Shown one piece after another: positions 39,781-48,643 of a stretch of DNA of 64,000 nucleotides. The translations under genes and the position numbers were made by a program. How positions within the stretch are numbered: the first letter of the stretch is position 1; each line of letters begins with the position of its first letter. Below the pieces are notes generated by a model. The model saw only the letters and a program-made list of their open reading frames with translations, ran no database searches and was not told the origin of the DNA. The DNA comes from Lentibacillus kapialis (GTDB taxonomy: Bacteria; Bacillota; Bacilli; Bacillales; Amphibacillaceae), in the NCBI RefSeq assembly GCF_014646635.1, contig NZ_BMNQ01000009.1, positions 1-64,000 on the forward strand. The letters are read 5' to 3'.

Positions 39781-40722
39781 ATGAAACAATATCAAGCCAT
39801 TATAATCGTATTATTAATAGGGATTTTCGTAGCCGGCTGCACACCGTCTGTATCCGATACAAACAACAAGGCCGGTTTAAAAATCTATACATCCCTTTAT
39901 CCCATTCAATATGCAGTTGAGCGTATCGGCGGTGGCTCTGTTGAAACCGAATCCGTCTATCCCCCCGGTGTTGATGCCCACACGTATGAACCATCATCCA
40001 GGGAGATGACATCCATTGCTGAAGGCGACGCGTTCATCTATCTTGGCGCCGGAATGGAGGGATTTGCAGAAACCGCTTCTGAAGCTCTTGATTCACAGGA
40101 TGTTGCATTAATCGAATTGGGTGCGAACGAGGCATTATTTAATCATGGAACGAGCGACCAAGACGCGCACGATCACGGGGGACATCACCATGACCATAAC
40201 CCGCACATTTGGCTTGACCCAAAACGGATGATTGATATGGCCGGCATTATTAAAGACCAAATGATTGATTTAAATCCACCAAAATCAGAGCAATACACTG
40301 AAAACTTTAATGAATTGAAAGATGATTTGCTGACGCTCGACGAACAATTCCGGAAAACGCTCCAGCCGAAGGAAAACAAAAAAATTCTCGTTTCGCATGC
40401 TGCTTACGGGTATTGGGAAGAGCGTTATGGAATTGAACAAATTGCCATTAGAGGGTTATCATCAAGCCAAGAACCGTCACAAAAGGATTTGACAAAAATC
40501 ATCGATCAGGCCCGGCGTTATAATATGGACTATATTCTCTTTGAACAGAATACTTCTGATCGCGTTTCTGAAATCATACAGGATCAAATCAATGCCAAGA
40601 GCCTATTCATTCATAATCTTGCTGTTTTGACAGAAGCTGATATCGAAAACGGCGATGATTATTTATCGTTAATGAAACACAATCTTGAAGTGCTCAGTCA
40701 GGCAACAGACAAGGAGGAATAA
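39781..40722 (+). CDS. znuA: Zinc ABC transporter substrate-binding lipoprotein
   Basis: A 313-residue lipoprotein (VAGC, Cys20) of the cluster A-I metal-binding family. A His-rich flexible loop (HDHGGHHHDHNPH, about residues 137-150) and metal ligands including the His in HIWLDPK, His in VSHAAYGYW and an acidic residue near the C-terminus mark zinc specificity. It captures zinc outside the membrane and hands it to the permease. First gene of the Zur-controlled operon; AAAGGACTTTGCAGG precedes the ATG. Confidence 0.94.
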   Translation: MKQYQAIIIVLLIGIFVAGCTPSVSDTNNKAGLKIYTSLYPIQYAVERIGGGSVETESVYPPGVDAHTYEPSSREMTSIAEGDAFIYLGAGMEGFAETASEALDSQDVALIELGANEALFNHGTSDQDAHDHGGHHHDHNPHIWLDPKRMIDMAGIIKDQMIDLNPPKSEQYTENFNELKDDLLTLDEQFRKTLQPKENKKILVSHAAYGYWEERYGIEQIAIRGLSSSQEPSQKDLTKIIDQARRYNMDYILFEQNTSDRVSEIIQDQINAKSLFIHNLAVLTEADIENGDDYLSLMKHNLEVLSQATDKEE

Positions 40723-40727
40723 AAGCA

Positions 40728-41483
40728 ATGAAAGAGCCGGTTGTATCAATGGCAAACATCAACTATGCGTACGAACATAAGAATGTCCTGAGCAATATCA
40801 ATTTTGAAATTCCTGAGGGTGCGTTCATGGGTGTGCTCGGACCAAACGGCGGGGGTAAAACAACTCTGATAAATCTTATTCTCGGTCTGATAAAACCCTA
40901 CAATGGAACCATTCGCCTATTCGGCCAGCCCATCGAAAAATTCAAGGACTGGAGCAAAATCGGATTTGTTTCCCAAAAAGCCAATTCATTCAATAAAGGG
41001 TTTCCCGCCACAGTCTATGAAGTTGTATCAATGGGATTAACTGCCAAAATCGGCTATTTTAAATTTTTTACAGCAGCACATAAAAATAAAGTGCTGCAGA
41101 CAATCGACCAAGTCGGCATGAGCGATTACGCATATGAGAACATTGGAAATCTTTCAGGCGGACAGCAGCAGCGCGTTTTTATCGCACGGTCACTTGTCAG
41201 TGATCCGGAACTCTTGATTCTTGATGAGCCAACCGTTGGTGTAGACGAACAAAACGTCCAAAAATTTTACGAGCTACTCCACCGATTAAACAATGAACAT
41301 AATATCACACTGCTACTTGTGACGCACGACACCGGAACGATGACAGAGCATGCAACAGATATTGTTTGCCTGAATAAGACACTGCATTTTCACGGCGACC
41401 CCAGTGAATACAAAACATTGACAAATAGAGATTTATCACAGTTTTACGGTCACCCCGTTAACATTGTGACACACGATCATTAA
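40728..41483 (+). CDS. znuC: Zinc ABC transporter ATP-binding protein
   Basis: A 251-residue ABC ATPase. Walker A GPNGGGKTT at 38-46, signature LSGGQQQR, Walker B LLILDEPTVG and the switch His in LVTHD are present. The C-terminal tail ends in several His residues (YGHPVNIVTHDH), which may sense zinc. It starts five bases after znuA and ends 17 bases before znuB. It energises import through ZnuB. Confidence 0.94.
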   Translation: MKEPVVSMANINYAYEHKNVLSNINFEIPEGAFMGVLGPNGGGKTTLINLILGLIKPYNGTIRLFGQPIEKFKDWSKIGFVSQKANSFNKGFPATVYEVVSMGLTAKIGYFKFFTAAHKNKVLQTIDQVGMSDYAYENIGNLSGGQQQRVFIARSLVSDPELLILDEPTVGVDEQNVQKFYELLHRLNNEHNITLLLVTHDTGTMTEHATDIVCLNKTLHFHGDPSEYKTLTNRDLSQFYGHPVNIVTHDH

Positions 41484-41500
41484 CGTTGGAGGACTCAATT

Positions 41501-42352
41501 ATGCTTGCAGACTTTTTAGAATACGACTTTTTACAGCATACATTTCTAACCGGACTTTTAATCGGAATCGTCGCACCGTTACTTGGTACATTCATTGTGG
41601 TCCGGCGCCTTTCCCTAATCGCAGATGCTCTGTCACATGTGACACTTGCAGGTATTGCCTTTGGCCTTTTTATCGATAAGAAACTTGCCTTGGGGATAGC
41701 ACCATTATACAGCGGGATGGGCTTTTCAGTACTCGGATCCATTTTCATTGAAAAGCTGCGTAGTGTCTATAAAGCGTATCAGGAACTGGCCATTCCGATC
41801 ATTTTATCCGGCGGTGTTGGCTTAAGTGTTATTTTCATTGCACTGGCAGATGGATTCAACACGGATCTGTTCAACTATTTATTTGGTTCCGTCTCCGCCG
41901 TCAGTAAAACGGATTTTTATTCCATTTTAGGAATATCCGTTATAATTGTCCTTGTAATCCGTCTGTTTTACCGTGAACTAGTCACCTTATCATTCGATGA
42001 GGAGCATGCCGTTGCATCAGGAATTCACGCAAAATGGATTCATCTATTGTTTATTATTCTTACTGCACTGGTTATTGCTGCATCCATCCGCGTTGTTGGT
42101 GTCCTCTTAGTGTCGGCATTAATGACCCTGCCGGTAGCAGCAAGCATGCGACTGGCCCGCGGGTTTAAACAAATGATTGTGCTGTCAATTGTATTTGGTG
42201 AAATAGCTGTCATGATAGGGTTAATATCCGGCTACTACTTCAGCATCCCTCCCGGTGGCACCATAGTTGTTGTATCCATCATCATCATGCTTGCGGCAAT
42301 CGGGATCAAACGATTTTCACTTACAAGGAGGACTACTCATGGAACTAAATGA
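41501..42352 (+). CDS. znuB: Zinc ABC transporter permease
   Basis: A 283-residue membrane protein of the ABC-3 family with eight or nine helices. RRLSLIADALSHVTLAGIA is the conserved cytosolic loop that meets the ATPase. ATG at 41501 follows TTGGAGGACTCAATT; the in-frame TTG at 41486 lies upstream of that site. The C-terminus overlaps zur by 14 bases. Confidence 0.94.
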   Translation: MLADFLEYDFLQHTFLTGLLIGIVAPLLGTFIVVRRLSLIADALSHVTLAGIAFGLFIDKKLALGIAPLYSGMGFSVLGSIFIEKLRSVYKAYQELAIPIILSGGVGLSVIFIALADGFNTDLFNYLFGSVSAVSKTDFYSILGISVIIVLVIRLFYRELVTLSFDEEHAVASGIHAKWIHLLFIILTALVIAASIRVVGVLLVSALMTLPVAASMRLARGFKQMIVLSIVFGEIAVMIGLISGYYFSIPPGGTIVVVSIIIMLAAIGIKRFSLTRRTTHGTK

Positions 42353-42752
42353 AGCTATTCAAAAATTGAAGCGGGAAGGCTATAAAATGACCGCCAAGCG
42401 AAAAGATATGCTGAGATTTTTTGCTGAGGCTGACGGCTACCGCTCGGCGAAGAATTTGCTTAACTATTTGGAACCTGCCTATAGCGGGATCAGTTTTGAT
42501 ACTGTTTACCGCAACCTGCACTTATTTGATGAGATTGGTGTACTGGAGACGACCCAGCTAAATGGTGAAAAACACTTCCGCATCACCTGTACTCAGCATC
42601 ATCATCATCATTTTATCTGCAAAGATTGCGGAAAAACGAAGGAGATAGATGTTTGTCCGATGAATGAGGTGCGGCAGAAGTTGGGAAATTATGCAATCGA
42701 AGACCACAAATTCGAAATTTACGGCTTATGCCCGGTTTGTCAGGAGGCATAA
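42339..42752 (+). CDS. zur: Zinc uptake regulator Zur (Fur family)
   Basis: A 137-residue Fur-family repressor. The winged helix covers about 1-80 (MTAKRKDMLRFF, SFDTVYRNLHLFDEIGV). The dimer domain has the His cluster THHHHHF and two Cys pairs, CKDC and CPVC, that hold the structural zinc. The acidic VCPMNEV region also matches. The start overlaps znuB and has ACAAGGAGGACTACTC upstream. Being the last gene of the operon it controls gives negative feedback. Context and Zur boxes favour Zur over Fur or PerR. Confidence 0.93.
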   Translation: MELNEAIQKLKREGYKMTAKRKDMLRFFAEADGYRSAKNLLNYLEPAYSGISFDTVYRNLHLFDEIGVLETTQLNGEKHFRITCTQHHHHHFICKDCGKTKEIDVCPMNEVRQKLGNYAIEDHKFEIYGLCPVCQEA

Positions 42753-42971
42753 AAATTGCCGAATCAATAACGTAGTACACGAGGCATCTCAACAACTCAC
42801 AACTTACAATTTGCTTTGCCCTAACACGTCATTCGCGCACTCTAAACTTGAGCGGAAAAACTTCTAACTCGTGCGGTAACCCCGCATTCTACTTATTCTT
42901 TATCTTACTATTATGAAAATACGAATACGTTATTTAATACGCAAGCCCTTTAACAAGTAATTGCTCATTCC

Positions 42972-43005
42972 GCAAATTAGATGATGACTATCTAATTTGC
43001 CTTTT
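42972..43005 (+). terminator. Terminator of the zinc operon
   Basis: GCAAATTAGAT pairs perfectly with ATCTAATTTGC around a 7-base loop, followed by CTTTT. It lies 220 bases after zur, so the operon may have a long 3' tail. Confidence 0.85.
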
Positions 43006-43053
43006 GCCGTGTTATTCCCGGGATGAGGAGATCATCATTATAACGTTACAAGA

Positions 43054-43098
43054 AAAAATAAATAGCGTACTAAATTTTATGTGATTTAGCACGCTATA
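43054..43098 (-). terminator. Terminator of the VLRF1 gene
   Basis: ATAGCGT(G)CTAAAT pairs with ATTTAG(T)ACGCTAT on the minus strand, followed by TTATTTTTTC. Confidence 0.87.
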
Positions 43099-43154
43099 TA
43101 CGATCTGATTTATATTATCACCACCATGTGTGAACTACTTTTTCCTTCTGAAGT

Positions 43155-43958
43155 TCAGCCGAAAATTTCTTCCAGCACCTTTGATTCTTCCTGATCCAGC
43201 AAATTTTTCTGAATCAATTCTGTGACCGGTTTGTTCAATTCATGTTCCAGTTCGGAAGCATCATCCGGTTCACCGACAACATATAGATTCTCCCATTCCC
43301 GGTCTTTGGCTTTCTTATCAAGTTTTGGAGCAATGTTTTTGTACCAGCGTTGTTTATTTGCTTCATAACGAGCATTGACTTTATCCTGCTGGGAACTTTT
43401 GCCCCCGGACCCCATTGAAGCCTGTGCCTTATGTGGACCTGTAAACTGACGCCATTTTTCGGTATCAATATCAAGCTCATAATATTCAGTATCCAGGATT
43501 TCATTCAAGTCTGCTTCAATCAATTTGATTTCATTCTTTTGTACAAGAATGATACCTGATTTCGGATAGGATTCAAGAAGTTCCTTTAATTGCTCAAGCT
43601 TTGGCTCCTTTTCCCAGAAAAACTCAGTTCTCACAGGAACCTGGAATCGGTCTGCAAACCATACCTCTTCATCGGCAGACGCAAATAGTATAATACCTTT
43701 GCGGAATTGCTGTTCATTGCCATGAACAAATTTTTCGACTTTTTGCTTAACAAGTTGATAGTTTTTCAGCTCTTCTTTGTTATTATCTTCTTCTAAATAA
43801 CTTTCAAAATTCCTGAGACCGTTTTTAAGATGTATTTTCCACTCCCCCGCTTGCTGTTCGGGATCAGATGGGTCTGTATTTAAATACATGGTCAGCACCT
43901 TATTGTCCTGCTCTTTCTTTACATTTTCCAGGTGTTTAATCCGTTGGCGCATATTCAT
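43155..43958 (-). CDS. VLRF1 family aeRF1-type release factor homologue
   Basis: A 267-residue protein of the archaeo-eukaryotic release factor 1 superfamily, Bacillales VLRF1 type. The N-terminal domain includes VLTMYLNTDPSDPEQ and KGIILFASADEEVWF. The loop GSGGKSSQQDKVNARYEAN sits where the GGQ motif of classic release factors is, so it has a GGxxSxQ-like version. Members are thought to act on stalled ribosomes or peptidyl-tRNA; this is family knowledge, not shown here. AGGGAGTG precedes the ATG. Single gene with its own terminator. Confidence 0.85.
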   Translation of the reverse strand: MNMRQRIKHLENVKKEQDNKVLTMYLNTDPSDPEQQAGEWKIHLKNGLRNFESYLEEDNNKEELKNYQLVKQKVEKFVHGNEQQFRKGIILFASADEEVWFADRFQVPVRTEFFWEKEPKLEQLKELLESYPKSGIILVQKNEIKLIEADLNEILDTEYYELDIDTEKWRQFTGPHKAQASMGSGGKSSQQDKVNARYEANKQRWYKNIAPKLDKKAKDREWENLYVVGEPDDASELEHELNKPVTELIQKNLLDQEESKVLEEIFG

Positions 43959-44036
43959 TGGATATTGGCACTCCCTTAATCATTATTCACCATTTCTTAA
44001 TTAAGGTTTATCCGTATATCCAGTTTGCCAAACATA

Positions 44037-44351
44037 TCACGTTATCAGTTTCAGACCTACAGCCGCTGCAATAATCATGCTGACGAATACAATCCGCTTT
44101 CCATCTGTTGACTCATTATAAAAAATCATCCCGGCGATTGCACTCCCGGCCGTACCAATTCCGGTCCAAATAGCATATGCTGTCCCCATTGGCAGATCTT
44201 CCATAGCCAACGTTAAAAAGACGAAACTAATTACAAAACCGCCTGCCAGCCATGTAAAGGCAAGAAAAGATTTATCCTGATTCACTTTATTAATCCCTGT
44301 CACACCCACTACTTCCCCAAAACCTGCTATCAGTAAATATATCCAGCTCAT
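44037..44351 (-). CDS. SMR-family guanidinium exporter subunit (YkkD-like)
   Basis: A 104-residue protein with four membrane helices. The essential Glu of SMR pumps lies in GFGEVVGVTGIN near residue 13. Paired SMR subunits in one operon assemble as heterodimers. Its start overlaps the partner gene by four bases, so the two are coupled. The riboswitch upstream points to guanidinium (Gdx-type) export rather than general drug efflux. B. subtilis ykkCD is the closest model. Confidence 0.88.
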   Translation of the reverse strand: MSWIYLLIAGFGEVVGVTGINKVNQDKSFLAFTWLAGGFVISFVFLTLAMEDLPMGTAYAIWTGIGTAGSAIAGMIFYNESTDGKRIVFVSMIIAAAVGLKLIT

Positions 44352-44686
44352 GCCCTGTGCTCACCTGCCTCTTTATCTGTTACTAATTTCAGCCCGACCA
44401 CGCCGCCAAGCAATACTAAAATAAGAATAATTTTAATCAATCTAAACGGCTCACCGAACACCGCCATTTCAAGGATGACGGTTCCTGTCGTTCCCATGCC
44501 GGCAAATACGGCATATGCTGTTCCAACCGGGAGCTTTTGGGAAGCAAGCACAAGTAAATGCATGCTTAGATAAATGGCAACCGCTGTCAGGACCCATGTC
44601 AAAATACTGTCCGCATGTTTCAGTCCAACGACCCAGCCGATTTCGAACAATCCTGCCAAAAATAAAATATTCCAGCTTTTATTCAC
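44348..44686 (-). CDS. SMR-family guanidinium exporter subunit (YkkC-like)
   Basis: A 112-residue four-helix protein with the key Glu in GLFEIGWVVGLKH near residue 13. The GTG start at 44686 follows GAGGTGAT at 6 bases. The frame is open further upstream, but that part is repeat element B and has no ribosome binding site, so it is not coding. It is the first gene after the guanidine-I riboswitch; 267 bases of repeats separate them. Confidence 0.88.
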   Translation of the reverse strand: MNKSWNILFLAGLFEIGWVVGLKHADSILTWVLTAVAIYLSMHLLVLASQKLPVGTAYAVFAGMGTTGTVILEMAVFGEPFRLIKIILILVLLGGVVGLKLVTDKEAGEHRA

Positions 44687-44718
44687 ATTTATCACCTCAT
44701 AACTCGGGTCTGCCATTA

Positions 44719-44807
44719 TTAGAAAACTTGGCTTATCGCCAAGCTTTAATGGCGAAAGCCTTAGTTGCACTTATGCAGTAAGAAATAATTTATACTTTCT
44801 TAACTGC
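44719..44807 (+). repeat. Dispersed repeat element B, copy 2
   Basis: Consensus-like copy with an intact GGCTTATCGCCA / TGGCGAAAGCC hairpin and AATTTATACTTTCTTAACTGC tail, joined directly to element A copy 6. Confidence 0.92.
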
Positions 44808-44895
44808 TTAGAAAAACTCGGCATTCGCCTCGCCTTATAGCGAATGCCGAAGCGTTTCTTATAAGGTCATCCATCATTTATACTTTCTGACGTTA
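44808..44895 (+). repeat. Dispersed repeat element A, copy 6
   Basis: Perfect hairpin arms CGGCATTCGC / GCGAATGCCG, tail ending TGACGTTAT. On the minus strand the hairpin is followed by AGTTTTTC. Confidence 0.92.
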
Positions 44896-44985
44896 TTAGA
44901 AAAATACAGCATTTACTTCACCTTATAGCAGATATCGAATCTTGAACCTTTCCTTCAAGGACATCCATAATGGTTCCGACATTTT
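44896..44985 (+). repeat. Dispersed repeat element A, degraded copy in tandem
   Basis: TTAGAAAAATACAGC start, ACCTTATAGC, GACATCCATAATG and TTCCGACATTTTAA correspond in order to element A, with many changes. The tail abuts the riboswitch terminator. Confidence 0.75.
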
Positions 44986-44988
44986 AAC

Positions 44989-45112
44989 AAAAAGCCCGGG
45001 AAGATATCCGGCATTCAGATATCCTCCCGGGCTTTTTCCCCGCCGTGTACACATTCCGTGCGTTTTCTCTTGGACCAGGCCAGCTTCCACTGCGGAACCC
45101 TAGAAAACCTTT
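44989..45112 (-). promoter_or_regulatory. Guanidine-I (ykkC) riboswitch with terminator
   Basis: Reading the minus strand from 45112, the conserved ykkC elements appear in order: TCTAGGGTTCCGC, CTGGTCCAAGAGAAAACGC, TGTACACGG and GGGGAAAAAGCCCGGGAG. Then comes a terminator: AAAAAGCCCGGG(AG)GATATC pairs with GATATC(TT)CCCGGGCTTTTT (45037..44989). This class turns on guanidine exporters when guanidine binds, by preventing terminator formation, and the next genes are the expected SMR pair. Confidence 0.93.
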
Positions 45113-45123
45113 TATATGGTGAC

Positions 45124-45153
45124 AGTATATACAAACTATTATGTTTCAGTCAA
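45124..45153 (-). promoter_or_regulatory. Promoter of the guanidine riboswitch operon
   Basis: TTGACT (45153..45148), 18 bases, TATACT (45129..45124); start near 45117, a few bases before the aptamer. Confidence 0.8.
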
Positions 45154-45187
45154 TTTTTTCGGTAGCACTATAGCAGACGGAATCTCA

Positions 45188-46411
45188 TCATTTATTAATC
45201 TGAACTTTCCTGATCATTCTCCCTTCTATTTCCAGTACTTTAAACGTCAGCTGATTTCGCTCGATAACGTCTCCTTTTTCGGGAAAAGCATTAAATTCTT
45301 TAAACAAATATCCCGCAAGTACATCCTCTTCTTCCGGAATATCCGTATCAAAAAGTGAATTAAGCCTGTAAAGCGTGATTTTTCCGTCACAGATCATCTC
45401 ATTTTCCGTAAGTTTTTCAACGATTGTCTCACTCTCAGGGTCCATTTCATCTGCTATTTCCAATCCTATCATTGCTTCAATAGCGTCCTCATGTGTCAGG
45501 ATTCCTTCAGTGCCCCCGTATTCATCAAGAACAATAGCCATATGCTTTTTTTCTTTTGTCATTTTTCGAAAAACCCATTCAATCGACTGAAATTCAAATA
45601 CAATCAAGGGATCGGTGTAACTGAATTCATGTAATGATTTTTCCGGCTCGATTGACCAGGAAATCAAATACTTGGAGTGGAAAACGGCAACAATGTCATC
45701 TATGTCTTCATGATAGACCGGATAGCGTGTAAACGGGTTTTGAATGACAACATTTCGCACCTCTTCAAATGAAGCACTTGATGGTAATGCTGTTATATCA
45801 ACCCGTGGTGTTTTTAAAACATCCTTGACATCCAGATTGTAAAAATCAAGGACACCTTTGATGCGATTGGATTCCGCCTCATTGAAGGTCCCCTCCGAGT
45901 CAGCAATTTCAACCATGCTGCGAAGTTCTGCTTTGGACACTGAAGCATCAGCAGTTGGCTGCCCCCTTGCAAGTATGCGGGTGATAGCGTCTGTCAGCCA
46001 ATTAAGCACGATAGTTACCGGCTTGAATACCACAACGAAAAAACGGATGATTGGTGAGATGAGCATAGAAATCCGATTGGGAAATGCGGCTGCCACCGAT
46101 TTCGGAATAACTTCGGAAAAGATAATGATGATAACAGTTAACATGGCAGATGCCAGCCCGACACTAAAGCCGTATTGTATCGCAAGCGCTGTTACAAGTG
46201 TCGGAAGCAGTATGTTTGCGATATTATTGCCAATTAAAATAGTTGTGATAAACTCACTTGGTCTGGAAACTAAATCCAGAAGTTTTTGTGCCGATTTATC
46301 ATCACTGTCGGCTTTTGTTTGCAGTTTCATCTTATTGGTAGCAGTTAATGCCGTTTCACTTCCTGAAAAGAAAAATGAAACAAACAGTAATATGATAATT
46401 GCAATGATCAC
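45188..46411 (-). CDS. CNNM/CBS-domain membrane protein (hemolysin family)
   Basis: A 407-residue protein with an N-terminal CNNM (DUF21) domain of four helices (about 1-190; FFFSGSETALTATN and IFSEVIPKS), two CBS domains (about 200-320; ITALPSSASFEEV, VLDEYGGTEGILTHEDAIEAMIG in shorter pieces) and a C-terminal CorC_HlyC domain. Such proteins are linked to magnesium or cobalt export; the hemolysin name is historical. Start is GTG at 46411 with GAAAGGGG upstream. No terminator is evident, so transcription may run into the riboswitch region. Confidence 0.88.
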   Translation of the reverse strand: MIIAIIILLFVSFFFSGSETALTATNKMKLQTKADSDDKSAQKLLDLVSRPSEFITTILIGNNIANILLPTLVTALAIQYGFSVGLASAMLTVIIIIFSEVIPKSVAAAFPNRISMLISPIIRFFVVVFKPVTIVLNWLTDAITRILARGQPTADASVSKAELRSMVEIADSEGTFNEAESNRIKGVLDFYNLDVKDVLKTPRVDITALPSSASFEEVRNVVIQNPFTRYPVYHEDIDDIVAVFHSKYLISWSIEPEKSLHEFSYTDPLIVFEFQSIEWVFRKMTKEKKHMAIVLDEYGGTEGILTHEDAIEAMIGLEIADEMDPESETIVEKLTENEMICDGKITLYRLNSLFDTDIPEEEDVLAGYLFKEFNAFPEKGDVIERNQLTFKVLEIEGRMIRKVQINK

Positions 46412-46507
46412 AACAATTTTCCCCTTTCAAAGCATTCCCATGGATAAATTGGACGGGTTACACATATTGTGTTATAAGCATAATCTTCAGGACAAGTTAA
46501 ATGGTGT

Positions 46508-47092
46508 GTGATATGTTTGCTAAAAAAAATAGTGACCGTCCTGATCGGGAGTATATTCATCGCCATTGGTGTGAACTATTTTATCATACCAAATCATCTC
46601 GTCGACGGCGGTATCATTGGTTTGGGTCTGATTGCTAAATACACCCTCGGTCTGAAACCGGGTTTAACGATTATTCTCGTCAGTCTGCCCCTGTACATTT
46701 ATGCTTGGTTTGAGTTCCGCTCTTATTTTTACAACGGCGTGCATGGTGTATTAGTTTCATCATTTTTCATTGATTATTTTCACTCATTGACAGCTTTGCA
46801 TACACCTCCCATTCTGATAAGTTCTATCACCGGCGGATTTTTGCTTGGTGCCGGAATAGGCATGATGCTGCTGACAAAAGCAAGTGCCGGGGGTGTCGAT
46901 CTCTTGGCATTAATACTTGCCAAAGTCATTTCGCTCAATGTAGGAATCATTATTTTGATTTTTGACAGTGTCGTGGTCTTATTTGGCTGGCTGATTATTC
47001 AAGAGTCAACACTTATTTATTCCGGCTTAATGGTCGGAATGGTTGGTTTAACGACTTTCTGCATCACCACAACATTTTCACCGCAACATTAA
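46508..47092 (+). CDS. YitT family membrane protein, short form
   Basis: A 194-residue protein with five or six helices and motifs GVNYFIIPNHLVDGGIIGLG and TKASAGGVDLLALIL, typical of the YitT membrane domain. It lacks the C-terminal DUF2179 domain found in the homologue at 38786, so it is a membrane-only version. The start is uncertain: GTG at 46508 lacks a clear ribosome binding site and TTG at 46514 is an alternative. A promoter TTGGAC (46449-46454), 18 bases, TATAAG (46473-46478) lies upstream. Confidence 0.8.
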   Translation: MICLLKKIVTVLIGSIFIAIGVNYFIIPNHLVDGGIIGLGLIAKYTLGLKPGLTIILVSLPLYIYAWFEFRSYFYNGVHGVLVSSFFIDYFHSLTALHTPPILISSITGGFLLGAGIGMMLLTKASAGGVDLLALILAKVISLNVGIIILIFDSVVVLFGWLIIQESTLIYSGLMVGMVGLTTFCITTTFSPQH

Positions 47093-47131
47093 AAATCAGC
47101 GGGGAGGGGGATACAAGACCCGCTGATTAAA
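47091..47131. terminator. Bidirectional terminator between the short YitT gene and the BCCT gene
   Basis: AATCAGCGGG pairs with CCCGCTGATT around a 15-base loop, with A-rich and T-rich flanks. Confidence 0.87.
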
Positions 47132-47143
47132 ACTTCTATCTCT

Positions 47144-48643
47144 CTATTCATCCTTTTTGGGCACTGGTTCTTTTTTTACCATTCGGACAAACGCCACAAC
47201 AATTAGCAGTAAAATAACGGTAAATGGCAGTGCGGATGTAAGCGATGCGGTCTGCAGCGCATTTAAACCACCGGCAAATAACAGCACCACAGCAATGGCT
47301 GTAATAAGCACGCCCCAAATAATTTTCACCGCCAGAGCCGGATTCAGGCTCCCCTTTGACGTCATGCTTCCCAGGATATAAGTGGCTGAATCCGCTGACG
47401 TTACCAAAAACGTAAAAATCAGGAATATAGCCAACAGAGATAAAATGTTTGTCATTGGCAAATCACCGAACGTCTGAAAGAGTGCAACCGTCATGTCTGC
47501 GTTTACCGCTTCAGCAATTTGAGTTCCGTTGAATAAATCGCTATAAATAGCCGTTCCGCCAAACGCAGCAATCCACAGACAGGCAATGACCGGCGGTACT
47601 ACCAGGACACCAAATACGAATTCGCGGATTGTTCTGCCTCTTGAAACCCGGGCGACGAAGGCACCTACAAATGGTGACCAGGCTGTGGACCATGCCCAAT
47701 AGAATACAGTCCATTCAGTCACCCATGTCTCACCCGAATAAGGTGTTAATCGCAAACTGTATTGAACAAAATTGGTTAAGTAATCACCTAAGCCTAAAAC
47801 GAAGGTATCCAAAATAAATACGGTCGGCCCCGCCAGAAAAACAAACACGAGTAGAAGCAGACATAAGCCAAGATTCAAATTGCTCAACCATTTAATACCC
47901 CTGTTCAATCCTGTGCTTGATGAAAGCAAGTAAGTCACCAGCATAACGCCCGCAATAACCATTTGGATCCATATGGAATTCGGCAGGCCGAAAACACTTT
48001 TCAAACCGCCATTCATCTGGGAAATTCCCAAACCAAGTGATGTTGCCACCCCCATGACCGTTGCAATGACAGCAAGAGTATCAACCGTGCCGCCTAAAGC
48101 TCTGTTTTTCCCAACAACAGGGGAGATGGCTGTTGAAATTAAACCTTTCTTCTCCTTTTTGAATTGCAAAAATGCAATTATCAAACCGACAACAGCAAAA
48201 ACTGACCATTGACTGACACCCCAATGAAAAAAAGCGTAACCCATTGCAACCCGTGCGCCTTCTTCTGTCTGTGCCTCTATGTCTGAAAAAGGGGTTTCAA
48301 AAAAGTGACTCATCGGTTCTGCGACACCCCAGAATACCAGACCTGCTCCAAACCCTGCTGAAAAAAGCATACCAATCCATGTGAAGAATGGATATTCAGG
48401 TCGGGACCCCCTTGGACCAAGCCGTAATTTTCCGTACTTAGTAATTGACAACACCACTAAGAACAGGACAAAGATGAACACTGCCAACAGATAAAACCAG
48501 CCGAAGTTAAAGGTGGTAAAATTGAACAATGTAGTGGCTACTGCTTTAAATGTGCCGGTAAAAATCGCTCCTGTTAAAACCAATAAAGAAACAATAATAG
48601 CTGACACGAAAAATACCGGGTTTTTGTATGTATGCTTCTCCAT
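47144..48643 (-). CDS. BCCT-family betaine/choline/carnitine transporter (OpuD-like)
   Basis: A 499-residue transporter with 12 membrane helices. The BCCT signature is visible in the WTVFYWAWSTAWSPFVGAF stretch with its aromatic substrate box, followed by VARVSRGRTIREF. It imports glycine betaine or related compatible solutes with sodium, an osmoprotective role that suits a salt-tolerant host. The start ATG at 48643 has AAAGGAATTGTT upstream. The charged C-terminal tail is short, and such tails sense osmotic stress in BetP. Exact substrate not known. Confidence 0.88.
   Translation of the reverse strand: MEKHTYKNPVFFVSAIIVSLLVLTGAIFTGTFKAVATTLFNFTTFNFGWFYLLAVFIFVLFLVVLSITKYGKLRLGPRGSRPEYPFFTWIGMLFSAGFGAGLVFWGVAEPMSHFFETPFSDIEAQTEEGARVAMGYAFFHWGVSQWSVFAVVGLIIAFLQFKKEKKGLISTAISPVVGKNRALGGTVDTLAVIATVMGVATSLGLGISQMNGGLKSVFGLPNSIWIQMVIAGVMLVTYLLSSSTGLNRGIKWLSNLNLGLCLLLLVFVFLAGPTVFILDTFVLGLGDYLTNFVQYSLRLTPYSGETWVTEWTVFYWAWSTAWSPFVGAFVARVSRGRTIREFVFGVLVVPPVIACLWIAAFGGTAIYSDLFNGTQIAEAVNADMTVALFQTFGDLPMTNILSLLAIFLIFTFLVTSADSATYILGSMTSKGSLNPALAVKIIWGVLITAIAVVLLFAGGLNALQTASLTSALPFTVILLLIVVAFVRMVKKEPVPKKDE

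Larger units (their letters stand above)
42753..43154. other. Intergenic region between zur and the VLRF1 gene
   Basis: 402 bases between convergent genes. It holds two terminators (below). Near 42843-42880 there is one AAACTTGAGCGGAAAAACTT unit, related to the 21-bp tandem repeat at 49245. No gene seen. Confidence 0.6.

Noticed and set aside
44687-44770. Longer N-terminus for the YkkC-like protein
   Set aside because: The extension is encoded by repeat element B and lacks a ribosome binding site; GTG at 44686 has GAGGTGAT.
45858-46511. 217-codon plus-strand open frame
   Set aside because: Antisense to the CNNM/CBS protein gene; composition is that of a shadow frame.
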